64,000 bases of DNA, taken from Zhengitettix transpicula (lineage: Eukaryota; Arthropoda; Insecta; Orthoptera; Tetrigidae). Shown here piece by piece: positions 22,879 to 33,807 of this stretch. Position 1 is the stretch's first letter; each line of letters starts with the position of its first letter. The notes beneath the pieces were generated by a model. That model was not told where the DNA came from and did no database searches. It saw only the letters and a program-made list of their open reading frames with translations. The DNA is taken from positions 26,069,501 through 26,133,500 of the forward strand of contig CM073595.1 of assembly GCA_037074705.1 (NCBI GenBank), in the 5' to 3' direction. A program made the translations under genes and the position numbers.

Positions 22879-24780
22879 TCCTTAATTTCGTTTGAAATAG
22901 AGTGTCTTAATTTTCAACTTTGAACGTTAAATTAGCAACGTTAATTTTGTAATATATTTTGTTTTATTACTGTGCTGGTAAAATATCAAAACATAATTAC
23001 TAGTTATTTAAACGCGTATAGTTAAACTCCATTTTTTACTTATTGTTGCAACATATCCCAGTAAGTTCTGTGAATATTTTTCTGACACCTGAATCAACTG
23101 ACAGGAGCTCATAAAAAATTGCAAAAATTATCATGAGAAGCTCACGATTTCTCTAACGAAACAATTAAGTTACATCGGTGACTGCAACAGTAATTTAGGA
23201 AAAAATATGTCAACGAATTCATCCAAATAAAATCAACTCGGTTCAGATTCGTAAAACAAACCTTGCGCTCATTAAATTAGGAATTTTTGTACATTACTTC
23301 CAATATTTTCGCTTGTCTAGATGCAGTGGCCTTTGATAAGACATTAATCTGACTATTAAAACGGCGGCCTGAGAGAGATCAGGTGACAAAGCGTAGTACC
23401 GTTGCTAACTGCGTCAAACTTGCAACTCTGTTTTCTCAAACTGCTCAAAAACTTGGGAGTCTCTCCTGTTTTTATACGTTTTAAGCTCGTCACGCTCGTA
23501 CTCCCCGAGAGTGTGAAAAGTTTGTGTCTTCTTCACCCAGAAAGGGTGTAACCTGTCCTGTGCGTGTTTGCAATGACGGAAATATAGTTTCAAAGAATAA
23601 AATATTCAAAATGATATAAAAATTTTTGGTTTTCTAAATAACGAATTTTCCTCAATTCAGTACATTTCTTTTTGCACAAAACCCCAAACTAGGTGAATTT
23701 CTTGACCACAACTCATCTGGAATCGCCACTTGACATTAAGCATCTTAGAATCCTTAAAAAAAAATTCTCGTTGTTTGGGTTCAGGATTGGTCCGAATAAA
23801 ACTTACCAAGAAACCAATTCCATTTGTTTCACTACGGAGTTACGAAAAGTATCAGTTAATCAGACTGGTCGATGGAACCTGATCCACGATTGCTAATGAA
23901 GGATCCCGTTCACAGGATTACGAATAACAGCTTGTATTCTTGCTGAAAATTCGATGTAATAATAATCCTTGTTGGAGAACTGGTTCGAAAAGTCCCGAAG
24001 ATTATAACGAAACGTTTCGCATCATTATATATAATTTTCTTTTAAAAAAATACAACCATCTCACGAACCGATTACCGAGGTGTAAATGAGTGAGTTGAAC
24101 ACGTTGTGCCGATAAATTCCACGTGATCTGAGTAAAGGGAGTCAGGGAACGTAACTCAAGGAACAGCAATAAACAACAGGAAATTCCCCCTCTGGGGTTT
24201 CTCGCGCCTCGCTCACAATTAGATTCGTCTCTTTATTTAGCACTTCCCAACACACGGCTTATTAGCTGAACAAACTTGCACACACCTATCACGAACTTAA
24301 ATTGCCCCCCCAGATCGCAAATGTTCTGACCGGCTTCTCTATTTTCAGGAGAAGATCGTTTCGTTAATTAATAAGGCATCTTAAGACTAAATAGCTCATT
24401 ATAAATTATATCGGTATTAATTTAAAGCGAAGATAGAAATAAACTACTTTATCTGGCAGTAAATGTATTTTATATATTTTGTAAATTTATGTGTCTGAGT
24501 AATTCATATGCTGGCCAGAATTGAACTCATTCTCATATCATAATGGGAAAGAAATGGAATTATTTAAATCCTCTCAACATTAATCCACCAAGTCACAGTC
24601 GGTTATTACAAATACTGTAAAAATTCTATGGAAAAACAAAATGTGATATACAATACTGTAAGGTTTGTTACATTGAACACACCAAAATGGCTTTAAATTA
24701 ACATGAAAACATGTTCACTGAGGTCAAGAAACCTCGTGAAAAATATTTAGTCCTCACCAAATATTAATGTTAACAAGCTG
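22879..24780. other. Unassigned, partly balanced composition
   Basis: 23330-23600 and 24180-24340 are less AT-rich than their surroundings and share no repeat with the rest of the window, so they may be host-unique. No frame above 67 codons and no splice-bounded exon could be recognised. Confidence 0.3.
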
Positions 24781-24990
24781 AGTTTATAGTGTTGTGGTCC
24801 AATTCCGGCAGAGATTTTATCTTCATGTATATCTGTATGTATACACATACATATTTGTTCGAACATATACATAAATAAATTAATGAAAGGAAATTACTGC
24901 TGAATTAACCCATATTTCAAGGAATAAAAAGTCGTATATACCGTACTTCGATATTCGTTAAGCCTCGACGAGTTTGTCTTCAAAGCGTTT
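24781..24990 (-). repeat. Left arm of a 2.6-kb inverted repeat
   Basis: The reverse complement of this segment matches 27181-27397 across its whole length, with small indels in the GTATGTA-type stretch. Landmarks are GTGTTGTGGTCCAATTCCGG, GAACATATAC, GGAATAAAAAGTCGTATATA and GCCTCGACGAGTTTGT. The inner ends are about 2.2 kb apart and enclose a jockey-like fragment and a LINE tail. Confidence 0.85.
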
Positions 24991-25249
24991 ATTAGATTCT
25001 CAAAATAAATATGCTGGATTAATTTTAATAATAAAAAATGTTTATTAATGTTAAAACTGGCACGCACAATTTTACGTTTCTATTCCTATATATTATTTAT
25101 TGTCTACATCTTTGTTTGTAACTATGTACATACAACATTCGTTGAACTGCCTTTTTATTTTTATTTTATTGGACAAAACTTTTATCTTAAGATTATTTGT
25201 TGTTACATAAAGTTTACTGTACATAAATTAAAATTCTGTACATAATTAA

Positions 25250-26200
25250 CCTGGGAACTTGGCACTTATGTTAATCCAGCAATTAACGTAATTTTGCAAT
25301 TTTTTTTGTATTTTAATTTGGGTATCTGAGGGGCATACGTTGTTGGGTTATGAGGGTTCGCTGGTGATGTTGAATTTGATGGGATGGATGGAATGGGTGG
25401 GTGGGGGTCGGCGGGTATGAAGATGGGGTGGGTTAGGATGTGCCAGAGTGTTCTGGGGGAAGGATGAGGTCGATTGGGCGTTTTCTCTTGAGGCGACGTG
25501 TGTGTAGTGTTTGGGGGAGGGTTGCTGTGGAATTTCTGGATCGTGGTGTTAGGATGGTTGCAGGTGCTTTTGATTAATGAGGTTACGTATTTGGTGATTA
25601 TTGAGTTGACTTTGGGACGTTTAATGTCGTGGTGGATTATGAAGTTTCTGAGGTACCAGGGAGAGTTAGTGATGGTGCGAAGAATTATGTTTTGTTTGGA
25701 TTTTGGCTGAATGGGTTTTGGCTGTTGCTCCCCATATGGGTGAGGCGTAGGACCAGGTGGGTTGTATTATGGAGAGCTATACTAGGCGTTTTGTGTTGAG
25801 GGCGAGTGGGGATTTTCTGTTTAGGAGAGGATATAAAGTTCTGAATTTAAAGTTAATTTTAGAGAGGAGGTGTTTAATGTGGGGTTTCCAAGAGAGTTTT
25901 GAATCGAAGGGGAGTCCTAGGTAGGTGGTTTCTGTTTTTGTGGGTATTTCGGCGTTGTTTAGATAGAGGGGGGGCTGTGCGGAGGAGGATTTTTGGATAG
26001 TATGAATGGGACGGTTACTGATTTGGTGGGATTTATGCTGATTCGCCATTGTTTGGACCAGTGTCCAAGGTGGCTGAACGCTGGCTGAAGAGGTTGGATA
26101 TTGGAGGTGGGAGAGGAGGTTTGGTATGAGATGGCAATGTCGTCTTCGAAAAAGATTGTGCTTGTGGCGGGATGTTGTGGAATATTGAACTGCCTTGCCT
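25250..26200 (-). pseudogene. Jockey-type reverse transcriptase, C-terminal half, inactive
   Basis: Reading on the minus strand from about 26200, one frame gives PATSTIFFEDDIAISYQTSS. This is the RT catalytic box, normally F/YADD, here FEDD. It runs on through HLGHWSKQWRISINPTKSV. After a frameshift the frame PLYLNNAEIPTKTETTYLGL, then LSWKPHIKHLLSKINFKFRT, continues to 25777. Further downstream come IIQPTWSYASPIWGA and SPWYLRNFIIHHDIKRPKVN, the thumb and C-terminal motifs typical of jockey elements. The terminal part is Pro/His/Thr-rich, and the sequence ends near 25250. At least two frameshifts are present. The 177-codon minus-strand frame (25777-26310) covers only part of this region. Confidence 0.85.
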
Positions 26201-26289
26201 ACAAAATTGCTGAATATGCTATAAATATGTAAATAGTTTGTCCAGTTTTCCCCTTTTGGTTCTGTTTTCCTGCCTCTGCTTTCTGTTTT

Positions 26290-26553
26290 GGTAAATATCC
26301 ATGACGACATCCCTCCGTTCCTAGCGACAGGAGATGAATACCAGGAAGTGATAAGTGTGGTGTGCGTGTTTCTTAAAGATTTTGTGTATGATTGTGGTGA
26401 CTAGACAAATGTGAACAGATATGAATTTTTTCTGCGTGTGTGTGTAACCTATTAATATTAATTCTGTTTATATGTAATTTATCTACTGTACATTTGTGAC
26501 AAATCCTATTTCGTCATTTGAGGGCTAATGGTGAATAAATCTATCCATCTAAA
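26290..26553 (+). mobile_element. 3' end of a LINE, plus strand
   Basis: The end GAGGGCTAATGGTGAATAAA followed by TCTATCCATCTAAA is a typical non-LTR retrotransposon 3' terminus with a short ATCT-type tail. The upstream 250 bases are untranslated sequence with no RT motif. It lies head-to-head against the start of the minus-strand jockey fragment, so it is a separate insertion. Confidence 0.45.
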
Positions 26554-27180
26554 TACTAAGGGTTTTTTTTACGACTGATGAGGTCCACGGATTGAGGTTT
26601 ATAAAAATATGTGCAAGTTAATGTTTTGCTTATATTATTCGTCATCTCACTCCTTGGCCATATTATTAATACCTTGGTTGATTGGGTGTTCCATAATTAT
26701 TTTTATTGGTCGTGATATGCGAATTCTAGAGAAAACGGGCGGTTAACTGAATTTTATCATAATGAAATTAGGACTTTTAGGGAAACTATATCGGTTATAA
26801 CACACTTAGATGATAATTGTACTTGCAAAATTAGGATTTCACACACCACTTTCCCCTCTATACAATTCAGAACATACAATTACCGGAATCTTGTAAGAAT
26901 TATTTCACATAGTGGGTAACCTCGTAGATTCATATATAAATACTAAATGGGGGGGGGGGGGTGACAGTTTAAGAACCTATAAAACAAAAATAAATAAATT
27001 TATGAAGCATATAAAGAAAGTTAAAAAATAAACGACGAATGCGGTTGACGAAACACAACGTATAAGTTACTAAAAAATTTAGGTGTGTGCAACACGTGCA
27101 GTTAAATGGCTAAAAATACTCGGTAGACGTTTCAAAGAGGTCAGTAGTGAGGGGTTTTTTTTGTCAAACGTAGGTGACAA
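26554..27180. other. Unassigned spacer with a 13-base G run
   Basis: AT-rich. 26949-26961 is an uninterrupted run of thirteen G. No coding or repeat feature was recognised. Confidence 0.35.
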
Positions 27181-27397
27181 AACGCTTTGAACACAAACTC
27201 GTCGAGGCTTAACGAATATCAAAGTACGGTATATACGACTTTTTATTCCTTGAAATATGGGTTAATTCAGCAGTAATTTCCTTTCATTAATTTATTTATG
27301 TATATGTTCGAATAAATAAAATTGCCTGTATGTGTGTACATACAGATATACATGAAGATAAAATCTCTGCCGGCATTGGACCACAACACTATAAACT
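27181..27397 (+). repeat. Right arm of the 2.6-kb inverted repeat
   Basis: This is the partner of 24781-24990. Its final 40 bases overlap the first legible codons of the RNase H-bearing LINE that follows (frame KIKSLPALDHNTINW), so the left arm carries an inverted piece of the same LINE sequence. This suggests the inverted structure formed by duplication of this LINE boundary rather than by a DNA transposon with terminal repeats. Confidence 0.8.
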
Positions 27398-27791
27398 GGA
27401 TACCGCCACGGAAGGTAAACCACATCCTAGAGGACCTGTCGCTTCGTGACTTGAGAAGTCGGAAGGATCAGGACATAAACTGGAAGGAAGAATTTACCAC
27501 GCTACTATTTAAACATAACCTGCCAACGGTCATCTACACAGATGTGAGAAAGAAGAATGACGGAGTGACATGTGCAGTCGCATCTACGCTGTCAGAAAAA
27601 GTATGTAAAAGTCACATCTGCGGAATTAAAAGCAATTAATATGGCAACAGAATGGTGCTTGGAGTCAACATTAACAAAGTTCATCATAGCATTGGAAGCG
27701 ATTAAGACCGTAGTGAACTCGAAAATTAGAGACAAAATAAAGGAAATCATAATCAATGGTAAACAATTGGTTGGATCCCAGCACATTTAAG

Positions 27792-28908
27792 TACGAGGGT
27801 GGTCTGAAAAGTTCCGACCCAACAATGATAGAAGATATTTTATTTTTATTTTTCAACATAGGCTCCTTGTAACTCTCCACACTTCTCCCAGCGATGCTCC
27901 CATCTCTGTAACCGATCCAAAAATTACTCAGCGTTTTTCTCTGTAAAATAAGTGTTCACGGAGGTGATTGCCTCTTCATTTGACGAAAATCTCTGTCCTC
28001 CGAGCGCAATTTTTAGATGAGGGAACAAGAAGAAGTCGCTTGGGGCTAGATCTGGATGGTCAAGCAGTTCAAACCGTAATTCGTGGATTTCCGTCATGGC
28101 AACCGCTGAGGTGTGAAACTGGATTATCTTTTTCTGCAAATGTGGCCGTTTCTCCGCAAGTTCTGCCTTCAGCTTGTCAAGTAATGATCCTCCTGTAATG
28201 GTTTTTCCTTTTTGAAGATAATCGATTAAAATAACTCCATTAATATCCCAAAAAACAGTCGGACTGTGTTTTTGTTTCGGGCGTATAATAATGTATCCAA
28301 GTTTCATCTACAATAATTAATCGCCGCCAAAACTCGGATTTATTGCGCCTAAACTTCGCCAACAGAGCGTTGGAAATGTTCATATGAACACGTTTTTGGT
28401 CTAACGTGAGCAAACGCGGCAGCCAACGCGCGGACAGCTTTCTCATGCCTAAATGTTGATTTAATATGTGACATACGCGTTCTCATGACCTCTGCTATCT
28501 CTCTCACTTTTTAATTGTAGCACCATTTGGTGAACTTTGGCGTTGTTTTCGTCGGTAGTTGCAGTTTTTGGACGTCCCCAACGTTCATCGTCTCCCAAGC
28601 TCTCACGGCCACGTTTAAATTCAGCTGCCCAAACTTTCACTGTGGTAAATGATGGTGCAGTGTCCCCATACACAGAATCCAACTAATCTTTGATTTGTGT
28701 AGGCGTATTGCCATTCAAAAACAAATATTTAATAACAGTTCGATACTCGATTTTCTCCATTTTCACATCAACTCACTCAAACGACTGTTACATAACAACT
28801 GCGCGTCCAAAATGGCTGAAACTTTGGTGAGTAACTGTCAACAGATGAACAACTACTAGTGCTGCCATCTTCACGTTGAGGTCGGAAACTTTTCAGACCA
28901 CCCTCGTA
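27792..28908 (-). mobile_element. Mariner element 2, near full length, nested in a LINE
   Basis: The perfect ends TACGAGGGTGGTCTGAAAAG (27792 on) and its complement (CTTTTCAGACCACCCTCGTA, to 28908) give terminal repeats of about 28 bp (TTCCGACC against TTCCGACC). The element sits between TA dinucleotides at 27792-27793 and 28907-28908. The native site was TATA in the LINE codons for Ser-Ile, so the insertion and TA duplication can be read directly. Its length of 1.1 kb is near that of an intact irritans-type mariner (about 1.2-1.3 kb). Confidence 0.95.
27846..28760 (-). pseudogene. Irritans-type mariner transposase pseudogene (second catalytic Asp deleted)
   Basis: The start is Met at 28760 (MEKIEYRTVIKYLFLNGNTP). 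A stop follows at about residue 26 (QIKD-stop-LDSVYGD), then SFTTVKVWAAEFKRGRESLG to GRPKTATT. After a frameshift comes MRKLSARWLPRLLTLDQKRV and the first catalytic motif, VDETWIHYYTPETKTQ. Later the frame reads QKKIIQFHTSAVAMTEIHEL. The usual family motif here is FHxDNAPxHTS, so about six residues including the second catalytic Asp have been removed in frame. A second in-frame loss turns the usual PPYSPDLAPSD into HPDLAPSD, leaving the third Asp. It ends AYVEK at 27846 after an early stop at 27924. It is inactive. Confidence 0.93.
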
Positions 28909-29574
28909 TAGCGGGTAATGATCAGGTAGACCTACTAGCAAAAAGGGAAACAAGAGTATACAACCTCCAATCTAGTACTCTTATTTATATTAGTCGGGTA
29001 TTCCCTTGTCTTAGAGTAGATAGGAAAGCAAGAAAATGTAAAAAAGAAAAGACAAAGAAAAGAAAACAATAAATTAAAGAGATGACGTGAAAGATCGTCT
29101 AGAAGATCAGAAAAAATCATGTAAAGATTTACTCCAAGCGAAGAAAACAAGAAAAACAGAAAGAGGGAGGCAGTGTGCAAGAAGATGTCTAGAAGATCAG
29201 AAAAAGATGTAGAAACTCCAACGTTTCGAACCGTACGGAAATCAAGGAGAGAACAACACTCCGTCACTCTAGGACCAGATCGAATTGAGTAGGTCTCCCC
29301 CTTAATGAGTATTCGGATGTAATCATTAAGCTGTAAATAAATAAATAGAGTGACAGAAGAAATCGCTCATGACCATAACGGGTCATGCGTCTGTAAATGA
29401 GGACTAATAATTTTTATTATTAAATAGTTCATTATTTTTTAGAGGCTAAATGTCAAATATTTGAATAATTAAGTCTGAAATATGATGGGAAATATTCAAT
29501 ACAAAAATTTATTTGTATTAATAGGATTGAGTTTCAAATGAAGAAAAATATTTTGCTTAATTCGAAAAAAAATT

Positions 29575-29850
29575 TACGTCTGATTGAAAATATTGAATAA
29601 GAAAGATAGTCAATTCAGACAAAATAGTGATAGTATAAATACCACACAACGTTTCTGGGATCCTTGTCCCTTTCCTCAGGTTCGAAGAAAAATCTTCGAA
29701 TTTTGTCAACTGACAAGTGCAGTTGTGTCGCTCTAGGCTCTTCATCGCGTGTGAGCAAAGGGACAAGGATCCTAGAAACGTTTTGTGGTATTTATATTAT
29801 CACATTTTTGTCCGAATGGATTCTTATTCATTAAATTCGAAATATATTGA
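29575..29850. repeat. Inverted repeat with ~45- to 80-bp arms
   Basis: 29630-29671 (AGTATAAATACCACACAACG, TTTCTGGGATCCTTGTCCCT) is mirrored by 29757-29803 (AGGGACAAGGATCCTAGAAA, CGTTTTGTGGTATTTATATT). Weaker pairing extends outward to about 29575 and 29850. The loop is about 85 bases. It may be a small MITE or a foldback RNA source; the 69-codon frame through it has no known relatives. The 230 bases before it (29347-29574) are AT-rich and unassigned. Confidence 0.65.
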
Positions 29851-30724
29851 AAGTAATTTGGATTAAATCGTTCTGACTATATTTTGAGGCTCAAATGCAG
29901 GAAAATCGTACACGAATTTACAAATAATTGAATAATGAAAGGATATATTCAATATAGAAAATAATATGTAATAAATCGTTTTACGTATTTAATTTTAAAA
30001 TATGTCATAATTAAGTAATACTACTGGACAACGATATTATCGGCAGATATCAGTACATTACATTGTGCAGAGCTTGGTGAGGGAAAACCAGCCGTGTAAT
30101 CGAATTCGTCTTTGGCCAATTCAGGCATTAATAAGTCATACTGAAATTAATTATTTCGAAGAAACAAATTTATATTGTATTTACATATCAAAACTAACTA
30201 ACAACATTAGGGACTGCACTAAAAGAAATCAGTAGTTCGTTTGTCCCGAATGGTTTAACTGAATGGGGCACGATCACAAGAAACATTTACAGCCGGAATA
30301 TTGCACTCATAAATGCGTCTCCACATACCTTCAACCGCCCACGTGTGTACTGGAAGACTTGTGTATTTCTGCTTCGGATGCTACACTTCACTGCACTTTA
30401 ATAAACGTTGCAACGACCGCGGCACACTTTTTGTTACATGAGAATACGCGTACGTTTAAACGCTCGGCATGTTGCTAATGTATTGTGACGTCACGCGGTG
30501 CACCAGAGAGTCACTCACAAGGTGGAATCTTTGAGCAAAGCAATCTTTACGCAGCCATGTGCATTGGACATCTCCGGTATTAATGCCAAATTTAACTTAA
30601 CTTAATGCAAAAATATATCAATGTGAACGAAATAATAACGCCAGCGGCGTTTATGTAATATAACGACGTTTTTGTAAGGAAGATATGTAAACTAATCTAT
30701 CAAATAAATAAAATAAACTGTTTG
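29851..30724. other. Unassigned; GC-richer block at 30290-30500
   Basis: The block at 30290-30500 includes ACGTCACGCGGTGCACC and a 71-codon unrecognised frame (30263-30478). It shares no repeat with the window. No gene can be supported. Confidence 0.3.
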
Positions 30725-31425
30725 TGTGTAAATTTTTGACTGCGTTATGTGTATATGTATGTTCTGCATACAAATTGCAGCAAATTTAACCATATTTCGT
30801 ACACGTGTTCCTTCCGAACCAGAAACAAATATTGTGGGGGTATGACACGACTACAACCCCCGGGGGCGGGGTTGAACAGTGGTGGAAGTTTTCAAAAATG
30901 CCCAAACACCCGATTTTTGAGTCGAATAAATATTTTAAGGCGCCAATGAAATTGATACCGTCTCTCCCGATGTTATTCGTTTATAATTTTTACCCCTTTT
31001 CGTATCGGTGGGAAGCACCGTTATGGGGTGTGTAATAGGGTCAAGTGGCGTCACAAGAAAATAATGCGAATACAACCGAGATTGGAGTCAAATCCGGGGT
31101 TATAAATGTCGCTGACTTTAATTATAACATTCAACTTGCCGTTTAACCCCCAGCGTCGGGTGTGGAAATTTTCAAACATGTTAAACGGCCGATATTTGCT
31201 TCAAAACATATTTTTCGGGATCAAAGTGATTGATAGTATTTATACCGATGATGTTTTTGTATAATTACAACCCCTTTCGGCATAGGAGGGAGCACCCTTA
31301 ACGTTGAGGGTGGGGAGGCGTTACATAATAATATCGCAAAAAAACTGAGATTTGAGTCAAACCTGGGTTATGGATGTCGCATAGTTTAATTATGACAACC
31401 CAGGAAACGCTGGGAACCCAGCTAG
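30725..31425 (+). mobile_element. Helitron-like non-autonomous element H2
   Basis: The head is TTTCGTACACGTGTTCCTTC with TGGGGGTATGACACGAC (about 30796-30850). Two diverged internal units follow (about 30945-31140 and 31215-31390). The 3' end is a short hairpin CCCAG-GAAAC-GCTGGG (31399-31414), a spacer, then CTAG (31422-31425) followed by T, the expected Helitron 3' terminus and insertion context. The 5' TC terminus cannot be fixed. There is no Rep/helicase frame; the short plus-strand frames (30749-31035) lie in the head and are not coding. Confidence 0.7.
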
Positions 31426-31840
31426 TATATTATATCAACATTAATCCATGCATACGGGTGAAAATGTGATAGATACAGCGAAATGTGAGTTCACGTGTCA
31501 TGAATAAAAACAAAAGTAGGATACACCAATGAGATTGATACCGTCTCTCCCGATGTTATTCGTTTATAATTTTTACCCCTTTTCGTATCGGAGGGAAGCT
31601 CCGTTATGGGGTGTGTAATAGGGTCAAGGAGCGTCACAAGAAAATCATGCGAATACAACCGAGATTGGAGTCAAATCTTGGTTATGGATGTCGCACAGTT
31701 TAATTATGACAACCCGCGAAACGCTGCGCACCCAGCCTAGTATATTATGTCATCATTAATCCGTGGATAGGGATGAAAATGTGATAGATACAGCGAAATG
31801 TGAGAACACTTGTCATGAGTAAAATACAGAAGTAGGATAC
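31426..31840 (+). mobile_element. Partial duplicate: Helitron end H3 plus flank
   Basis: 31528-31740 repeats H2 from its first internal unit but joins directly to the second unit's ending (hairpin CCCGCG-AAACG-CTGCGC, CTAG at 31737-31740), so it holds a single unit. The 100 bases after it (31741-31840) repeat the 100 bases after H2 (31426-31525), sharing AAATGTGATAGATACAGCGA and AATGTGAG. The whole is a tandem duplication of element plus downstream host flank, followed by loss of one internal unit in the second copy. Confidence 0.75.
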
Positions 31841-32470
31841 GACGATACTGAAAGAACTGCAGTAATATGGACTTCATAGTAGAAAAGTTGCAGGAACCAA
31901 TATCAAAATCTGAGGTTGTATACGACATTAATTAAAAAATCCAAAAATTCTCAAAATAGTAAAGAAATTAAAATTTAATGTGTCTAATATTCAGCTAATA
32001 TGTTTGAACGATGGGCATAATGACTTAAATTCTGCGCTGTTTTTTTTTCAGATATTATTAAACTACTACGTTTCTTACGAGACTATATCACGAAATTAAT
32101 TTCGTACGGCCCGCACGAAAGTTTATGTTTTAATTAAGACCCTTAATCCCGAAAAACGAGTTATGGTAAATGTAGTGAAGTGATTCATAAATTATTCGGC
32201 ATGAGATGAAAATAAAACGTACGATAGAAATGCACTCAATGTATTCCCTTAACTGGAATACAAAAGCATTAAAACATTGTTGTTTGTTGTACTTGCCACT
32301 AATATTGGATTTACGAGTTTTATTTTGAAACAACTTGACTGCTCACTGAAAAACGTGCAGTTTATGAGAGAAATTTCAGTCGTGGAGTCTAGGACGTGAT
32401 GGATTTGTGAGAACGTATCGTATGGAACGGAATACAACATTACTTTCGCTTGAACCATAAAAAAAATCAC
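31841..32470. other. Unassigned
   Basis: AT-rich. The short minus-strand frames at 31737-31928, 32130-32333 and 32249-32470 are unrecognised. Confidence 0.35.
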
Positions 32471-32473
32471 CCA

Positions 32474-33410
32474 TTCGGAATATTCTGTGATCTCACAAAA
32501 GCTTTTGATTTAGTACATCACAAGAAATTAATAGAAAAAATTAATAATCTGTACATTATAGTACAAGAACATTCATCAAGTCAGACACTTAGTTCCAACT
32601 AGACACATTACATTAGGGCTCCAGTCATTCTTAATTCATGCAAATGATCTGGCAAAGTTGATTAATTCTACGTGTAAACATGTTCTTTTTGCACGTATAT
32701 TAATTAAAAACAACAGATGCAATATAGAACGAACTGCCAATCAACTATTCAATTGTTTTATAAATTGGTTTTCTGCAAAGGGACTAGCATTAATTGTAAC
32801 AAAACACCCACATAATGCAATTTCATACTACTAATTCCACTTTCCGGCCTGCAGCTATAGGAAAATATATGGTGAAAGAAGTACAAAAATTCTGAGTCTG
32901 TTCGTAGACGATGAATTGAATTGGAAGCGTAATATGAATTGTGAAATAAATAGACTTATCACAGCAGTCTATGGAGTGAGAATCATATAAAATGACGCAG
33001 ACAACATTTCTACGAAACTACTATATATGGGATGTTTTTATTCAATAAAGATTACAGCCCTATTTAATAGCGTAATCCTTCGTGGGAAAGTAAGGGGCTT
33101 TTCACTGCAAAAACGTGTCATCAGAATAGAAATCACGGGCGTCATTGAAAAAAAAGGTATTCTTATCCTCTCGTTTTTGTACATTCATTGATGTTGTCAA
33201 CAATGACAAAAAAATTAAAACCAACTCGGACTTATATTAATTTAATAAAGGAACAAAACTATTTACATATTAATTTTAAACCTATATCAGACGCACACGT
33301 AAGTATTGGAATACACAGAGATAAATTTTTAAACGAACAGAAATTAAGAAATTTTCAAGATAATTCAGCTGTGAACTACACATATTTGTGATTAGCAACT
33401 TGGACTCTTT
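32474..33410 (+). pseudogene. Non-LTR reverse transcriptase relic (palm to thumb)
   Basis: Successive broken frames read FGIFCDLTKAFDLVHHKKLI (RT motif with the first catalytic Asp), then HANDLAKLINSTCKHVLFAR, where FADD should stand but FAR is found, so both catalytic Asp are lost. Next come NCFINWFSAKGLALIVTK, ILSLFVDDELNWKRNMNCEI, and KLLYMGCFYSIKITALFNSV ending in LQKRVIRIEI. The order and spacing match CR1/jockey-type elements. Many stops and an internal deletion between the first two motifs are visible. The 67-codon frame 33188-33391 lies in the degenerate 3' part. Confidence 0.85.
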
Positions 33411-33807
33411 ACAGGAATTTATTGGTCATTAAAAATGAAAGTTTAATATTATATTCTACATACGTAACACGAACTATTAGTTATTTCATCTGTAATCGTA
33501 CAGGAATAAGGAGAGTCTAAATTTTAACTATTATTTTATGTAAATTAAAAATAAGTGTTGCAGTATAATTTAAAAATGTAGTAAATAAATAATATGACTG
33601 AAATGAGTAATTCTTACTTATTACTTAATTGACTTTCAGTTAAGAACCCAGAATTCCAGGTACTTTCCACGCCCTTGAAACCTTGCTTGGATCTACAGAA
33701 AACGAGTAACCATATTCACATTACATTAAGAAATATGTGCACTGTCTATTAGGAACATAATTTATATTCAAATGTTGGGTTATTACACGAGAATCATTTA
33801 CGGTTTA

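Larger units (their letters stand above)
27350..29346 (+). pseudogene. Non-LTR retrotransposon RNase H domain, split by a mariner
   Basis: Two frames (27322-27639 and 27572-27790) together read VIYTDVRKKNDGVTCAV (first acidic box of an RNase H), then SAELKAINMATEWCLES (Glu box) and IALEAIKTVVNSKI (third acidic position altered), then KQLVGSQHI. The terminal box resumes beyond the mariner at 28909 as IAGNDQVDLLAKRE. Removing the mariner and one TA gives the usual WIPAHLSIAGNDQ motif, apart from a one-base loss at the Trp codon. Such an RNase H domain is found in I, R1 and LOA-type LINEs. The 3' part is degenerate and ends near GTAAATAAATAAATAGAG at 29332-29349, a TAAA-type tail. The RT domain is absent (5' truncation). 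Confidence 0.85.

Noticed and set aside
25498..25710. 70-codon Gly/Trp-rich plus-strand frame
   Set aside because: It is the reverse-strand shadow of the Pro/His-rich C-terminal end of the jockey-like RT.
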